Positions 1-10,513 of a stretch of DNA of 64,000 nt are shown piece by piece; positions within the stretch are counted from its first letter, which is position 1, and each line of letters opens with the position of its first letter. The translations under genes and the position numbers were made by a program. The stretch is taken from positions 124,001 through 188,000 of the forward strand of contig NZ_JAIVKX010000009.1 of the NCBI RefSeq assembly GCF_020524285.1, written 5' to 3'. The notes under the pieces were generated by a model. It worked only from the letters and a program-made list of their open reading frames with translations, searched no databases and had not been told where the DNA came from. This DNA comes from Alloyangia pacifica (GTDB taxonomy: Bacteria; Pseudomonadota; Alphaproteobacteria; Rhodobacterales; Rhodobacteraceae).

Positions 1-51
1 CTGACGCGGGCTGGCGGTCACCGCCTCGGGCTGTCTGGGAACATCCTTCAT
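1..51 (-). CDS. 5' end of an unidentified gene, cut by the window edge
   Basis: An ATG at 51 is preceded by GGAGGA (complement of 59-64) at a spacing of seven bases, and 17 codons stay open to the left edge (MKDVPRQPEAVTASPRQ). It follows the M20 hydrolase on the same strand after a short gap, so it is probably the next gene of that operon. Too little is visible to name a product. Confidence 0.5.
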   Translation of the reverse strand, partial: MKDVPRQPEAVTASPRQ

Positions 52-126
52 GACAGGGTCCTCCGGTCTGTTGTCCTGCAACAAACGCCCCTGCCCCGCG
101 CCGGTTCCCGCAGCCATGCGCCGCCG

Positions 127-1332
<1,206 letters not shown>

Positions 1333-1405
1333 CGGTGTCTCCTTCTGTGTGCCAGGACGGCGCCCGGCCATATCTCAGGCGCTGTTTCCGGCGCTGGCGC
1401 GCGCC

Positions 1406-1843
1406 TCAGCCGCCCCGCAGGATGGCTTCGATCACCGGGCGGAAGCGCTCCGGAATCGGCTCGGGCCGGGCCTGCGCGTCCACCAGGACGTGCACGATGA
1501 ATCCCTCGGCGCAGGCGCGGTCTTCATCGTTGCGAAAGAAGCCCACCTCGAAGCGCGCGGAACTGCGTCCGAGGTGGCCGCAGCGCACCCCCGCGTGCAG
1601 CACGTCCGGAAACCGCGCCTCGGCATGGTAGGTGCAGCCGTTCTGCACCGCAAGAAAGCGCAGCCCGCCGGGCTGGTCGATCTCCATGCCGGCCGCGAGC
1701 TGCCAGAGCGTCACCGCCGTATCGAGATAGGACAGGTAGGACGCATTGTTCAGGTGCCCGTAGGCGTCCATGTCCTTCCACCGGGTGGCGATCGGGTAGA
1801 AGGCGCAATAGTCGGCGCGGGTTGCGGGGGGCGTGCGGCTCAT
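1406..1843 (-). CDS. Acyl-CoA thioesterase of the 4-hydroxybenzoyl-CoA thioesterase (hotdog) family
   Basis: A 145-residue single hotdog domain, the usual size for the family. Near residues 22-40 it has RWKDMDAYGHLNNASYL, the D-x-x-G-H-x-N-N motif of 4HBT-type thioesterases with the catalytic Asp. The start at 1843 overlaps the stop of the upstream TIGR02186 gene by ATGA, suggesting translational coupling. Predicted cytoplasmic; hydrolyses an unspecified acyl-CoA. No partner gene pins down the substrate. Confidence 0.8.
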   Translation of the reverse strand: MSRTPPATRADYCAFYPIATRWKDMDAYGHLNNASYLSYLDTAVTLWQLAAGMEIDQPGGLRFLAVQNGCTYHAEARFPDVLHAGVRCGHLGRSSARFEVGFFRNDEDRACAEGFIVHVLVDAQARPEPIPERFRPVIEAILRGG

Positions 1844-2601
1844 GCGGATCGGATCGCCCGGAACAGCGCCGAGGCGCCCCAGCCCGCCAGCGCGGCAATT
1901 GCCAGCGACAGCAACCCGTAGGCCAGCGGCATCTGCCGCGAGAGGGTGAAGAGCCAGCGCTCGAGCCCGACCTTGCCGACCTGGATCTCGCTTTCGTGCA
2001 CCGCGACGACCCGCCCCGCACGGGTCAGGAAGACCCGGGTCAGGTAGCGCCCCTCCGAAATATTGGCGGGCATCGAGATCGATGTGTCGAACAGGGTCGA
2101 CTCGCGCAGGTCCACGCTTTCCTCCTCGACCTTGTAGAGCCCCTGCCGCTCGCGCACCCGGATCAGCGCCTCGGTGAACGCCTCGCTGTCCATGATGTCC
2201 ATTGGCGCCCCGACCGAGCGGATGGCGCGCGGGATCGAGACCTTGTGGCGCAGGTCCTCCACCGCAGAGATGCTCTGGTTCCACGGCGCCGACGTCGCAA
2301 CCGCGTAGAAGCCGGGGGCGCTGTCGACCTCCACCGCCTCGGCGTTGACCCAGATCCCGAGCTTGCGCGCCTTGCGCCAGACGGTGACCGGCTCGAGCGG
2401 GCCTTCGACGGTGACGATCACCTGCAGCGGCGGGTCCTGCTGGATCGCGATCTCGCGTTTCACCGCCCCGAAGATCAGGATGTCCGAGCCGTCGAAATCG
2501 GTGGTGATCGACACGTTCGACTGGCTGAGGCCCAGCACCACCTCCTCGGCCCGCGCGGGCAGCGCGGCGAGCAGAAGCAGGAGGGCGGCGAGGACTCTCA
2601 T
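1840..2601 (-). CDS. TIGR02186-type exported membrane-anchored protein, partner of the TauE/SafE permease
   Basis: A 253-residue protein with an N-terminal signal peptide (MRVLAALLLLLAALPARA), a periplasmic body and one hydrophobic segment at the C-terminus (about residues 222-245), so probably anchored with the bulk outside. It matches in character the TIGR02186 family that sits beside TauE/SafE permeases in Rhodobacteraceae. It overlaps the permease stop by ATGA at 2598-2601 and the thioesterase start by four bases at 1840-1843, a tightly coupled three-gene unit. Biochemical function is not known. Confidence 0.7.
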   Translation of the reverse strand: MRVLAALLLLLAALPARAEEVVLGLSQSNVSITTDFDGSDILIFGAVKREIAIQQDPPLQVIVTVEGPLEPVTVWRKARKLGIWVNAEAVEVDSAPGFYAVATSAPWNQSISAVEDLRHKVSIPRAIRSVGAPMDIMDSEAFTEALIRVRERQGLYKVEEESVDLRESTLFDTSISMPANISEGRYLTRVFLTRAGRVVAVHESEIQVGKVGLERWLFTLSRQMPLAYGLLSLAIAALAGWGASALFRAIRSA

Positions 2602-3503
2602 CGCGACACCAGCTCGTAGAGTTCCGACGGCGTGATGAACAGATCCAGCGCCAGCTTGCCGCAGACCAGCAGCACCAGCGAGGCCAGCGCGATGCGCAGC
2701 TGCTCGGCCTTGAGACGGGTGCCGAAGGCGGTGCCGATCTGCGCGCCGATGACGCCGCCGAGGATCAGCACCAGCGCCAGCAGGATGTCGACCGTGTAGT
2801 TCGTGGTGGCGTGCAGCAGCGTGGTGAAGGCGCTGACGAAGATGATCTGGAACAGAGAGGTGCCCACCACCACCTTGGTCGGCATGCCGAGCAGGTAGAT
2901 CATCGCCGGCACCATGATGAAGCCGCCGCCCACACCCATGATCGCCGCCAGCACCCCGACCGCGAAACCCACCAGAACCGGCGGGATGGCCGAAATGTAG
3001 AGCCCCGAGGTGCGGAAACGCATCTTGAAGGGCAGCCCGTGCACCCAGCCGTGATGGCGGCGTTTCGGGGCAGCGCCCTTGCGCGACTTGAAGATGGCGT
3101 TGAGGCTCTCGACGAACATCAGCCCGCCGATGATCCCGAGGAAGACCACGTAGCACAGGCGCACCAGCAGATCGACCTGGCCCATACTTTTCAGCAGGTT
3201 GAAGATCCACACCCCGAGCGCCGCGCCGATCAGCCCGCCCGCCAGCAGCACCAGCCCCATGCGCAGATCCACCGTCTTGCGCTTGAAATGCGCCAGCACG
3301 CCGGAGATCGAGCTTGCCACGATCTGGTTCGCGCCGGTGGCGACCGCGACGGCGGGCGGAATGCCCATGAAGAACAGCAGCGGGGTGATCAGGAACCCCC
3401 CGCCGACCCCAAACATGCCCGAAAGGATGCCGACCATCCCGCCCAACCCGAAGAGCAGGAAGACATTGACCGAAACCTCGGCGATGGGGAGGTAGATCTG
3501 CAT
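2598..3503 (-). CDS. TauE/SafE family anion permease
   Basis: A 301-residue polytopic membrane protein with two homologous halves, each carrying the family glycine motif: GMFGVGGGFLITP near residue 29 and IMGVGGGFIMVP in the second half. Members export or import sulfite, sulfoacetate or similar anions. The start at 3503 (MQIYLPIAEV) is preferred over upstream in-frame ATGs because the preceding residues are not membrane-like. First gene of the coupled operon with TIGR02186 and the thioesterase. Substrate unknown. Confidence 0.8.
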   Translation of the reverse strand: MQIYLPIAEVSVNVFLLFGLGGMVGILSGMFGVGGGFLITPLLFFMGIPPAVAVATGANQIVASSISGVLAHFKRKTVDLRMGLVLLAGGLIGAALGVWIFNLLKSMGQVDLLVRLCYVVFLGIIGGLMFVESLNAIFKSRKGAAPKRRHHGWVHGLPFKMRFRTSGLYISAIPPVLVGFAVGVLAAIMGVGGGFIMVPAMIYLLGMPTKVVVGTSLFQIIFVSAFTTLLHATTNYTVDILLALVLILGGVIGAQIGTAFGTRLKAEQLRIALASLVLLVCGKLALDLFITPSELYELVSR

Positions 3504-3720
3504 GGGCTGACCTTGCGTCCGTCGCAGCGATTTGGCAACGGCCCCGGCGTGACAGCCACGGCATTGTGCTGCGCCGCGGCGCTTTTCCCACAGCCCGGGC
3601 GCCGCTTCGCCCTCTCGTGCCGAAAGTGCGTCTTCGTCAAAGAAACGAAAGGGCGGCTCTGGCGCGCCGCCCCCACTTCGGTGCACCGCACGTAAGGATT
3701 CTTCTCTTTAAAAATACGCA

Positions 3721-3756
3721 CTGCCCGGCGCCATCGCATCGCGCGGCGCCGGGCAG
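3721..3756 (-). terminator. Rho-independent terminator after the ABC importer permease
   Basis: A perfect 12-bp inverted repeat (CTGCCCGGCGCC / GGCGCCGGGCAG) with a 12-nt loop lies 15 bases past the stop of the permease ending at 3771. On the minus strand it is followed by TGCGTATTTTTAAAG, a T run. It would end the BMP importer operon. Confidence 0.75.
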
Positions 3757-3770
3757 GAGTAGGGATCCGC

Positions 3771-4736
3771 TCAGCGTTCCTTGACGTAGGGCTCGCCGCC
3801 GGCGCGCGGCGGGATCGCCTTGCCGACGAAACCGGCGAGGATCACCACCGTCAGGATGTACGGCAGCGCATCCATGAACTGCACCGGGATGATGAAGCCC
3901 CCGAGGTCGATGTTCTGGTAGCGTAGCGCCACCGCCTGCAGCAGGCCGAAGAGCAGGCAGGCATAGAGCGCGTACCACGGTCGCCACTTGGCGAAGATCA
4001 GCGCCGCCAGCGCGATGTAGCCGCGGCCCGCAGTCATCTCGCGCACGAAGCCCGCCTGCAGGCCGGTGGCGAGATAGGCGCCCGCAAGGCCGGTCAGCAG
4101 CCCGCAGATGGCAATGGCGGCAAAGCGCAGCCCGACCACCGAGACGCCCGCGGTGTCGACCGCTTCCGGGGCCTCGCCGACCGCGCGCAAGCGCAGGCCG
4201 AAGCGGGTGCGGAAGAGGATCCACCAGGTCAGCGGCACCATCAGGAAGGCGACGTAGACGAGGATCGAATGACCCGAGATCAGCTCGTAGTAGAGCGGGC
4301 CAATGATTGGCACGCCCCGCAGCGCCTCGGCGAAGGGCAGCGTGATGCTTTCGAACCGGCCGTCGCCCATCAGCGACGGTGTGCGCCCGCCTTGGCTGAA
4401 CCAGTCCTGCGCGATCAGCACGGTGATGCCCGAGGCGAGGAAGTTGATCGCCACACCCGAGATCAGCTGGTTGCCGCGGAAGGTGATCGAGGCCAGCCCG
4501 TGGATGCCCGACATGATCATCGAGGCGGCGATGCCCGCCAGCAGGCCGAGCCAGACCGAGCCGGTGACCGCCGCGATCGCCGCCGAGAGGAAGGCCGAGG
4601 CCAGCATCTTGCCCTCGAGCCCGATGTCGACGATGCCGGCGCGTTCCGAGAAGAGGCCGGCGAGGCAGGCCAGAAGCAGCGGCGTGGCGAGGCGCACGGT
4701 CGAGTCGAGCACCTGCAGAAGCGTCGCGTAATCCAT
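3771..4736 (-). CDS. Nucleoside/purine-type ABC transporter permease (second permease)
   Basis: A 321-residue polytopic inner-membrane protein of the BPD_transp_2 family, with FSERAGIVDIGLEGKML near residues 29-45, characteristic of permeases working with BMP-type binding proteins. Its ATG overlaps the stop of the first permease by one base (TGATG at 4736), so the two are translationally coupled. It would form the heterodimeric channel with the 364-residue permease. Last gene of the operon, followed by a strong terminator. Confidence 0.85.
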   Translation of the reverse strand: MDYATLLQVLDSTVRLATPLLLACLAGLFSERAGIVDIGLEGKMLASAFLSAAIAAVTGSVWLGLLAGIAASMIMSGIHGLASITFRGNQLISGVAINFLASGITVLIAQDWFSQGGRTPSLMGDGRFESITLPFAEALRGVPIIGPLYYELISGHSILVYVAFLMVPLTWWILFRTRFGLRLRAVGEAPEAVDTAGVSVVGLRFAAIAICGLLTGLAGAYLATGLQAGFVREMTAGRGYIALAALIFAKWRPWYALYACLLFGLLQAVALRYQNIDLGGFIIPVQFMDALPYILTVVILAGFVGKAIPPRAGGEPYVKER

Positions 4737-5830
4737 CACGAGGACCTCCGGCGCGTGGCGAGGAAGAGTTTTTCGAGCGGCAGTCGCACCATGTTGTCGA
4801 GCGCCCCGGTGAAGAGGATCACCAGCGCCTGGATCACGGTGATCAGCTCGCGCGGGATATTGGTCCAGAGCGCCAGTTCCGCGCCGCCTTGGTAGAGGAA
4901 GCCGAAGAGCAGCGCCGCGAGGAACACGCCCACCGGGTGCGAGCGGCCCATGAGGGCCACGGCGATGCCGATGAAGCCCGCGCCCTCGGTGGCGTTGAGC
5001 ACCAGCCGTTCCGCCTCGCCCATGGTGGTGTTGAGCGCCATCATCCCGGCCAGCCCGCCGGAGATCAGCATGGCAACCACGGTGATCCGCACCGGCGAGA
5101 TCCCGGCGTAGCGCGCGGCGCTCTCGGAATGGCCGAAGGCGCGGATCTCGTAGCCCAGCTTGGTGCGCCAGATCAGGTACCAGAAGGCGACGCAGGCCGC
5201 CACGGCGAGGAAGAAGGTCACGTTGGCCGGCGAGCCGCGGAACAGCGGGTTCTCGGCCGTGGCAAAGAGATCCTGGAAGGTCGGCAGGTGGGTGGCTTCG
5301 GGGAACCGCCCGGTGGCCGGCTCCATCGCGCCCACGGGGCGCAGCAGGTTCACCAGCACGTAGTTCAGCACCGCCGCCGCGATGAAGTTGAACATGATCG
5401 TGGTGATCACGATGTGGCTGCCGCGCTTGGCCTGCAGCCAGGCCGGGATGAAGGCCCAGCCCGCGCCGAAGGCCGCCGCCGCCAGGGTCGCCACGACCAG
5501 CGCGATCGACCAGTGCGGGAAGGGAATGAACAGGCAGGCCAGCGCCACGCCGAGCCCGCCGATCATCGCCTGCCCCTCGCCGCCGATGTTGAACATCTTG
5601 GCATGGAAGGCCACCGCGACGCAGAGTCCGGTGAAGATGAAGTTGGTGGTGTAATAGAGCGTGTAGCCCCAGCCGGAGCTGCGCATCAGCGCGCCGTCGA
5701 CCATCAGCTTGAAGGCCTCGACCGGGTTCTCGCCGATGGCGAGGATCACCAGCGCCGACAGGATCGCCGCCAGCAGGATCGAGATCAGGGGCACGAGCAC
5801 CGCATCGGCCCAAGCGGGCATCTTATCCAT
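4736..5830 (-). CDS. Nucleoside/purine-type ABC transporter permease (first permease)
   Basis: A 364-residue polytopic membrane protein of the BPD_transp_2 family. Motifs FHAKMFNIGGEGQAMIGGLG (about residues 74-93) and LISGGLAGMMALN are typical of YufP/NupP-like permeases that import nucleosides or purines. It lies between the double ATPase gene and the second permease on the same strand, giving the full BMP-type importer layout. Substrate is inferred from family only. Confidence 0.85.
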   Translation of the reverse strand: MDKMPAWADAVLVPLISILLAAILSALVILAIGENPVEAFKLMVDGALMRSSGWGYTLYYTTNFIFTGLCVAVAFHAKMFNIGGEGQAMIGGLGVALACLFIPFPHWSIALVVATLAAAAFGAGWAFIPAWLQAKRGSHIVITTIMFNFIAAAVLNYVLVNLLRPVGAMEPATGRFPEATHLPTFQDLFATAENPLFRGSPANVTFFLAVAACVAFWYLIWRTKLGYEIRAFGHSESAARYAGISPVRITVVAMLISGGLAGMMALNTTMGEAERLVLNATEGAGFIGIAVALMGRSHPVGVFLAALLFGFLYQGGAELALWTNIPRELITVIQALVILFTGALDNMVRLPLEKLFLATRRRSS

Positions 5831-5919
5831 TCGGAACCTCGTTCATGGTCGCCAGGGGCGCGCCCAGTGCGCGCGTCTGCCTCCGGCGGGAGTATTTTCG
5901 GGAAGATAAAGGAGCGCGG

Positions 5920-7521
5920 TCAGTCATGCTGTGCCGCCTCGCGCGCTTCCTTTTCGTGCAGCGAGGCATCCACCGCGTCGATAACCCGGCCCTCGGGCTT
6001 TTCGGTCACGCCGGCCATCAGCAGGCCGAGCTCGGTCTGGTCGGTCTCGTCCGGCATGCGCTCGCCCATGATCTGCCCGTCGAACATCACCGCGATACGG
6101 TCCGAGAGCGAGAAAATCTCGTCGAGCTCCACCGACACCAGCAGGATCGCCTTGCCCTTGTCGCGCAGGCGGATGATCTCCTGGTGGATGAACTCGATGG
6201 CACCGATGTCGACGCCGCGGGTGGGCTGGCCGATCAGCAGCACGTCCGGGTCGCGCTCGATCTCGCGCGCCAGCACGATCTTCTGCTGGTTGCCGCCCGA
6301 GAAGTTGCGCGCCGCGAGGTTCGGGTTCGGCGGGCGCACGTCGTAGCGGGTCATCTTGTCCTGCGCCTCCTCGCGGATCAGCGCATTGTTCATCAGCATG
6401 CCCGACTGGTAGTGCGGGTCGCGATGGTAGCCGAAGACGGTGTTCTCCCAGGCGGTGTAGGGCATGATCAGCCCCTCTTCCTGGCGGTCCTCCGGCACGT
6501 GGCCGATCCCGGCCTTGCGCCGGGCGCTGCCGTCGGCGCCCGCGCCCGTGAGCGGCAGGGCCGCCCCCTTCATGGTCACCGCACCGGTGGCATCGGCGTA
6601 GCCGCCCAGCACCTCGAGCAGCTCGGACTGGCCGTTGCCGGCGACCCCGGCGATGCCCAGCACCTCGCCGGCGCGCAGTTGCAGCGACACCCCCTTGAGG
6701 CGTTCGACCCCGGCGTCGTCCACGTGGCGCAGGTTCTGCACGTCGAGCAGAACCTCGCCCGGCTGTGCCGCGGTCTTGTCGACGCGCAGCAGCACCTTGC
6801 GGCCGACCATCAGCTCGGCGAGCTGCTCGGGCGAGGTCTCGGCGGTCTTGACCGTGGCGGTCATCTCGCCGCGGCGCATCACCGAGACGGTGTCGGTGAT
6901 CTCCATGATCTCGCGCAGCTTGTGGGTGATCAGGATAACCGTCTTCCCCTCGGCGCGCAGGTGATCGAGGATGCGGAACAGGTGGTCGGCCTCGGCCGGG
7001 GTCAGCACCCCGGTGGGCTCGTCGAGAATGAGGATGTCGGCCTGGCGGTAGAGCGCCTTCAGGATCTCGACGCGCTGCTGGTGGCCGACCGAGAGGTTCT
7101 CGACCAGCTCGTCGGGATCGACCGACAGCTCGTATTCCTCGGCCAGCTGCTTCAGCACGCCGCGGGCGCGCGCCAGCGAGGGGCGCAGCATCGGCCCGTC
7201 CTCGGCGCCGAGGATAACGTTTTCCAGCACCGTGAAATTCTGCACCAGCTTGAAGTGCTGGAACACCATGCCAATGCCCGCCGAGATCGCGGCCTGGCTG
7301 TCGGTGATGTCCTTCTTCTGCCCGTTGACCCAGATCTCGCCAGCATCGGCCCGGTAGAAACCGTAGAGGATCGACATCAGCGTCGATTTCCCTGCGCCGT
7401 TCTCGCCGATGATGCCGTGGATGGTGCCGGGCATCACGCGGATAGAGATGTCCTTGTTGGCCTGGACGGGGCCGAAGGCCTTGGAGATGCCCTTCAGCTC
7501 GATGGCGGGGATGTCGGTCAT
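5920..7521 (-). CDS. Double-domain ABC transporter ATPase (nucleoside/purine-type importer)
   Basis: 533 residues with two nucleotide-binding domains, as in YufO/NupO proteins. The N-terminal half has Walker A GENGAGKST near residue 36, NLSVGHQQRVEILKAL as signature and LILDEPTGVLTP as Walker B. The C-terminal half keeps a signature (NFSGGNQQKIVLAREI) but a degenerate Walker A (GVAGNGQSEL) and Walker B (LLIGQPTRGVD), as usual in this family. The start at 7521 (MTDIPAIEL) is preferred over upstream in-frame ATGs because it begins at the conserved domain edge. Confidence 0.88.
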   Translation of the reverse strand: MTDIPAIELKGISKAFGPVQANKDISIRVMPGTIHGIIGENGAGKSTLMSILYGFYRADAGEIWVNGQKKDITDSQAAISAGIGMVFQHFKLVQNFTVLENVILGAEDGPMLRPSLARARGVLKQLAEEYELSVDPDELVENLSVGHQQRVEILKALYRQADILILDEPTGVLTPAEADHLFRILDHLRAEGKTVILITHKLREIMEITDTVSVMRRGEMTATVKTAETSPEQLAELMVGRKVLLRVDKTAAQPGEVLLDVQNLRHVDDAGVERLKGVSLQLRAGEVLGIAGVAGNGQSELLEVLGGYADATGAVTMKGAALPLTGAGADGSARRKAGIGHVPEDRQEEGLIMPYTAWENTVFGYHRDPHYQSGMLMNNALIREEAQDKMTRYDVRPPNPNLAARNFSGGNQQKIVLAREIERDPDVLLIGQPTRGVDIGAIEFIHQEIIRLRDKGKAILLVSVELDEIFSLSDRIAVMFDGQIMGERMPDETDQTELGLLMAGVTEKPEGRVIDAVDASLHEKEAREAAQHD

Positions 7522-7547
7522 GCGAAGCCTCGCGGCAATGGAAAGTA

Positions 7548-7581
7548 TGGCCCGGTTTCCTGTAGACGAGGAACCGGGCCA
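7548..7581 (-). terminator. Stem-loop between the binding-protein and ATPase genes
   Basis: TGGCCCGGTTTCC pairs with GGAACCGGGCCA across a 9-nt loop, with one bulged base. It sits in the 118-base gap after the binding-protein gene and before the ATPase. Such hairpins in importer operons act as partial terminators or protect the abundant binding-protein mRNA from 3' decay. Only a short T stretch follows on the minus strand, so read-through is likely. Confidence 0.55.
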
Positions 7582-7639
7582 CACGAAAGAGAAAAACGGG
7601 GACACGGCAACAGCCGCGCCCCCGCTCGTCAAGTCCGGA

Positions 7640-8644
7640 TCAGAAGTTCAGCGCCGGGCAGCTGTCATCCGCCGAGTAATCGTGAACCTCGATCTCGCCC
7701 GCCACGATCTGCTCGCGCGCGGCGTCGACGGCAGTCTTCATCTCGTCGGTGATCAGCTCGGCGTTGTTCTCGTCGAGCGCGTAGCCGACGCCGTTCTCGG
7801 CAAGGCCCAGCACCTTCACGCCGGTTTCCAGCTCGGTGCCCGCGGTCATCGCCTCGGCCACGGCCACGTCGACACGCTTGAGCATCGAGGTCAGAACCTT
7901 GCCCGGATGCAGGTAGTTCTGGTTGCTGTCCACGCCGACCGAGAGGATGCCCTCGTCCGCGGCGGTCTGCAGCACGCCGATGCCGGTGCCGCCGGCGGCA
8001 GCGAAGACCACGTCGGCGCCCTGGCTGATCTGCGCCTTGGTCAGCTCGGAGCCCTTCACCGGGTCGTTCCAGGCCGCCGGGGTCGTGCCGGTCATGTTGG
8101 AGATCACGGTGATGTCGTCGCTGACCGCCTTGGCGCCCTGGGCATAGCCGCAGGCGAACTTGCGGATCAGCGGGATGTCCATGCCGCCGACGAAGCCGAC
8201 GGTGCCCGACTCAGACGCCATCGCCGCCAGCATGCCGACGAGGTACGACCCCTCATGCTCGGAGAAGAGGATCGACAGCACGTTCGGGTGCTCTGCCGGA
8301 TCGACGTAGCCGTCGATGGTGACGAACTTGGTGTCGGGGTAGTCGGTGGCGACCGCGGCGATCGGCGAGGACATCGAGAAGCCGGTGGTCACGACCGGGT
8401 TGAAACCGGCCTCGGCAAAGCGGCGCAGGGCCTGCTCGCGCTGTGCTTCCGACTGCAGTTCGATATCGCGGTACGCGCCGCCGGTTTCCTTCACGAACAT
8501 CTCGGCGCCGTTGTAGGCCGCCTCGTTGAAGGATTTGTCGAACTTGCCGCCGAGATCGTAGATCAGCGCCGGATCCGCCAGCGCTGCGCCGGCAGTCAGG
8601 GCCAGCGTCGCGGCGGTGCCGAGGATGGATTTCATGAAGGTCAT
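7640..8644 (-). CDS. BMP-family ABC transporter substrate-binding protein
   Basis: A 334-residue secreted protein with a signal peptide (MKSILGTAATLALTAGAALA after three extra residues) and the BMP/PnrA-like fold: ALIYDLGGKFDKSFNEAAYNG at the mature N-terminus and a VDSNQNYLHPGKVLTSMLKR region. BMP proteins bind nucleosides or purines in the periplasm. The start at 8644 is supported by GGAG five to six bases upstream. First gene of the importer operon, followed by a stem-loop, the double ATPase and two permeases. Confidence 0.85.
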   Translation of the reverse strand: MTFMKSILGTAATLALTAGAALADPALIYDLGGKFDKSFNEAAYNGAEMFVKETGGAYRDIELQSEAQREQALRRFAEAGFNPVVTTGFSMSSPIAAVATDYPDTKFVTIDGYVDPAEHPNVLSILFSEHEGSYLVGMLAAMASESGTVGFVGGMDIPLIRKFACGYAQGAKAVSDDITVISNMTGTTPAAWNDPVKGSELTKAQISQGADVVFAAAGGTGIGVLQTAADEGILSVGVDSNQNYLHPGKVLTSMLKRVDVAVAEAMTAGTELETGVKVLGLAENGVGYALDENNAELITDEMKTAVDAAREQIVAGEIEVHDYSADDSCPALNF

Positions 8645-8802
8645 GTCTTGCTCCCGGGTCTGGACGTGCGGGCATCATTCAGCTGGCCCGCGAATTGGAC
8701 TGCACTGTGGCAGATCATGCCCGATTAATCCTGTGCGCTACCGGAGGGTCAACAGGTTTTTGCAAGTCTGCGCACAGGGTTGGCGCATCGTGACATGTAA
8801 CC

Positions 8803-9222
8803 TCAGGTCAGCGCCCGGCGCATGAGCAGCGCGTCGTCGCGGCTGCCATCCGCATGACGATAATAGCCTTTCCGGCACCCGGATAACGTGTACCCGCAGG
8901 CGGCATAGAACCCCTGGGCCGGGGTATTTGCAGCCGCCACCTCGAGAAACACCATTGCGGCGCCGCGCGCCCGCGCCGCAGCCTCGAAAGTCTGCAGCAG
9001 CCGCCGCCCCACCCCTTGCCGCTGCTCCGCGGGATCGGTGGCGAGGGCGAGAATCTCCGCCTCGTCGAGCACCACCTGCCCCAGCACGAAGCCGCCCGCC
9101 TCGCTCACCAGCAGCGACGCCGGTTGCTCCAGCGTCCCCGCGAAGGCCTGGGCGCTCCAGGGCTGCATGTGGGTATAGGCGCGCGCCGAAAGCGCGGCGA
9201 GCTGCTCGGCCGAAAGGCTCAC
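8803..9222 (-). CDS. rimI: Ribosomal-protein-alanine N-acetyltransferase RimI-like (GNAT)
   Basis: A 139-residue single GNAT domain with the acetyl-CoA loop EQRQGVGRRLL near residue 76 and a C-terminal NTPAQGFYAACGYT. It begins with GTG at 9222 (VSLSAEQL), four bases after the tsaB stop, so ATG-only callers would misplace the start. The tsaB-rimI pair is common in bacteria and supports the name. Cytoplasmic; acetylates the N-terminus of ribosomal protein S18 in studied cases. Confidence 0.8.
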   Translation of the reverse strand: MSLSAEQLAALSARAYTHMQPWSAQAFAGTLEQPASLLVSEAGGFVLGQVVLDEAEILALATDPAEQRQGVGRRLLQTFEAAARARGAAMVFLEVAAANTPAQGFYAACGYTLSGCRKGYYRHADGSRDDALLMRRALT

Positions 9223-9226
9223 CGGC

Positions 9227-9790
9227 TCAGTCCAGCAACCGCGGCGCCGCATCGCGCGACGGCGCGGCATCGGCGGGACGGATGTAGAGCGGCGCCGGAC
9301 GCTGGTCGGGCTGCTTGAGCGCGGCGGCGCGGGCGATGCGGATCGCCAGCTCGCGCGGCTCGGGTGGCAGCAGCGCCTCGGTGCCCTCGGCGGGCACCAG
9401 CTCGGGCGTGCCCCAGTGGCGCTGCACGTAGACCTGTCCGCGCGGCGCCGGCACACCGGCCAGCGCGTCCGGCGCCTCGAGGTGGACCGCCTCGAAGGTG
9501 CTGACTCCCATGGCGGGCTTTCCGAGCCCCAGCGCCAGACCGCGCGCGGTCGAGACGGAAATGCGGATGCCGGTGAAATTGCCCGGCCCGATGCCGACGG
9601 CGATGCGGTCGAGATCAGCCCAGGTGACGCCGCCCTCGGCGAGCACCTCCTCGAGCAGCGGCATAAGGCGTTCGGCCTGGCCGCGGCCCATCTCCTCGGC
9701 GTGGGCGGCCAGCACAATGTCGCCGCGCAGCAAAGCGGCCGCGCAATGCGCGGCCGATGTGTCGAACGACAGGATCAGAAGATCACTCAT
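9227..9790 (-). CDS. tsaB: tRNA threonylcarbamoyladenosine biosynthesis protein TsaB
   Basis: 187 residues beginning MSDLLILSFDTSAAHCAAAL, the ASKHA-fold N-terminus of TsaB, with the conserved GIGPGNFTGIRISVSTARGL near residues 68-87. TsaB is a non-catalytic partner of TsaD in making t6A37 on ANN-decoding tRNAs. It is followed directly by rimI, a frequent pairing. Slightly shorter than the E. coli protein (about 230 residues) because the C-terminal part is reduced, as often in alphaproteobacteria. Confidence 0.88.
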   Translation of the reverse strand: MSDLLILSFDTSAAHCAAALLRGDIVLAAHAEEMGRGQAERLMPLLEEVLAEGGVTWADLDRIAVGIGPGNFTGIRISVSTARGLALGLGKPAMGVSTFEAVHLEAPDALAGVPAPRGQVYVQRHWGTPELVPAEGTEALLPPEPRELAIRIARAAALKQPDQRPAPLYIRPADAAPSRDAAPRLLD

Positions 9791-9806
9791 GGATGGAACC
9801 GGACGC

Positions 9807-10367
9807 TCAGACGGCGACCGGGCGCACCTCGGTGACCTCGGGGATATAGTGGCGCAGCAGGTTCTCGATGCCCATCTTCAGGGTGAGCGTCGAGGACGGG
9901 CAGCCGGCGCAGGCGCCCTGCATGTGCAGGTAGACCACGCCGCGGTCGAAACCGTGGAAGGTAATGTCGCCACCGTCCTGCGCCACGGCCGGGCGCACGC
10001 GGCTGTCGAGCAGCTCCTTGATCTGGCCGACGATCTCGGCGTCCTCGCCGGTGAACTCCTTGTGGCCGGAGGCCTGCGCCTCGCCTGCCATCACCGGCTC
10101 GCCGGACTGGAAGTGCTCCATGATCGCGCCGAGAACGGCGGGTTTCACGTGATCCCAATCAGCCGCCTCGTCCTTCGTCACGGTGACGAAGTCGTTGCCG
10201 AAGAACACGCCGGTGACGCCGCTCACGCCGAACAGGCGCTTGGCGAGCGGCGAAGTTTCGGCGCCCTCGGGGCTGGGGAAATCCGCGGTGCCTGCGTCGA
10301 GCACGGTCTGGCCCGGCAGGAACTTCAGCGTCGCGGGGTTCGGGGTGGATTCGGTCTGGATGAACAT
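9807..10367 (-). CDS. Nfu-type Fe-S scaffold/carrier protein
   Basis: 186 residues with an N-terminal Nfu_N domain (MFIQTESTPNPATLKFLPGQ) and a C-terminal NifU-like domain carrying GACAGCPSSTLTLK with the CxxC cluster-binding pair. It is the housekeeping Nfu carrier found across alphaproteobacteria, distinct from the three-domain NifU at 33489-34541. Cytoplasmic; delivers 4Fe-4S clusters to apo-targets. Confidence 0.88.
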   Translation of the reverse strand: MFIQTESTPNPATLKFLPGQTVLDAGTADFPSPEGAETSPLAKRLFGVSGVTGVFFGNDFVTVTKDEAADWDHVKPAVLGAIMEHFQSGEPVMAGEAQASGHKEFTGEDAEIVGQIKELLDSRVRPAVAQDGGDITFHGFDRGVVYLHMQGACAGCPSSTLTLKMGIENLLRHYIPEVTEVRPVAV

Positions 10368-10513
10368 CTGCGAGATACCTTTCTCCGGGCTGCACCCTAT
10401 ATGCGCCGCCGCTGCTCGGACGTCAAGTTTTGGAACGGTTCTAAATTGGAGAGTCGGGCAGTTTCGAGCAGATCAGGTCGCGGCAGTCGCCGACTACCGC
10501 CCGCCAGCCTCGC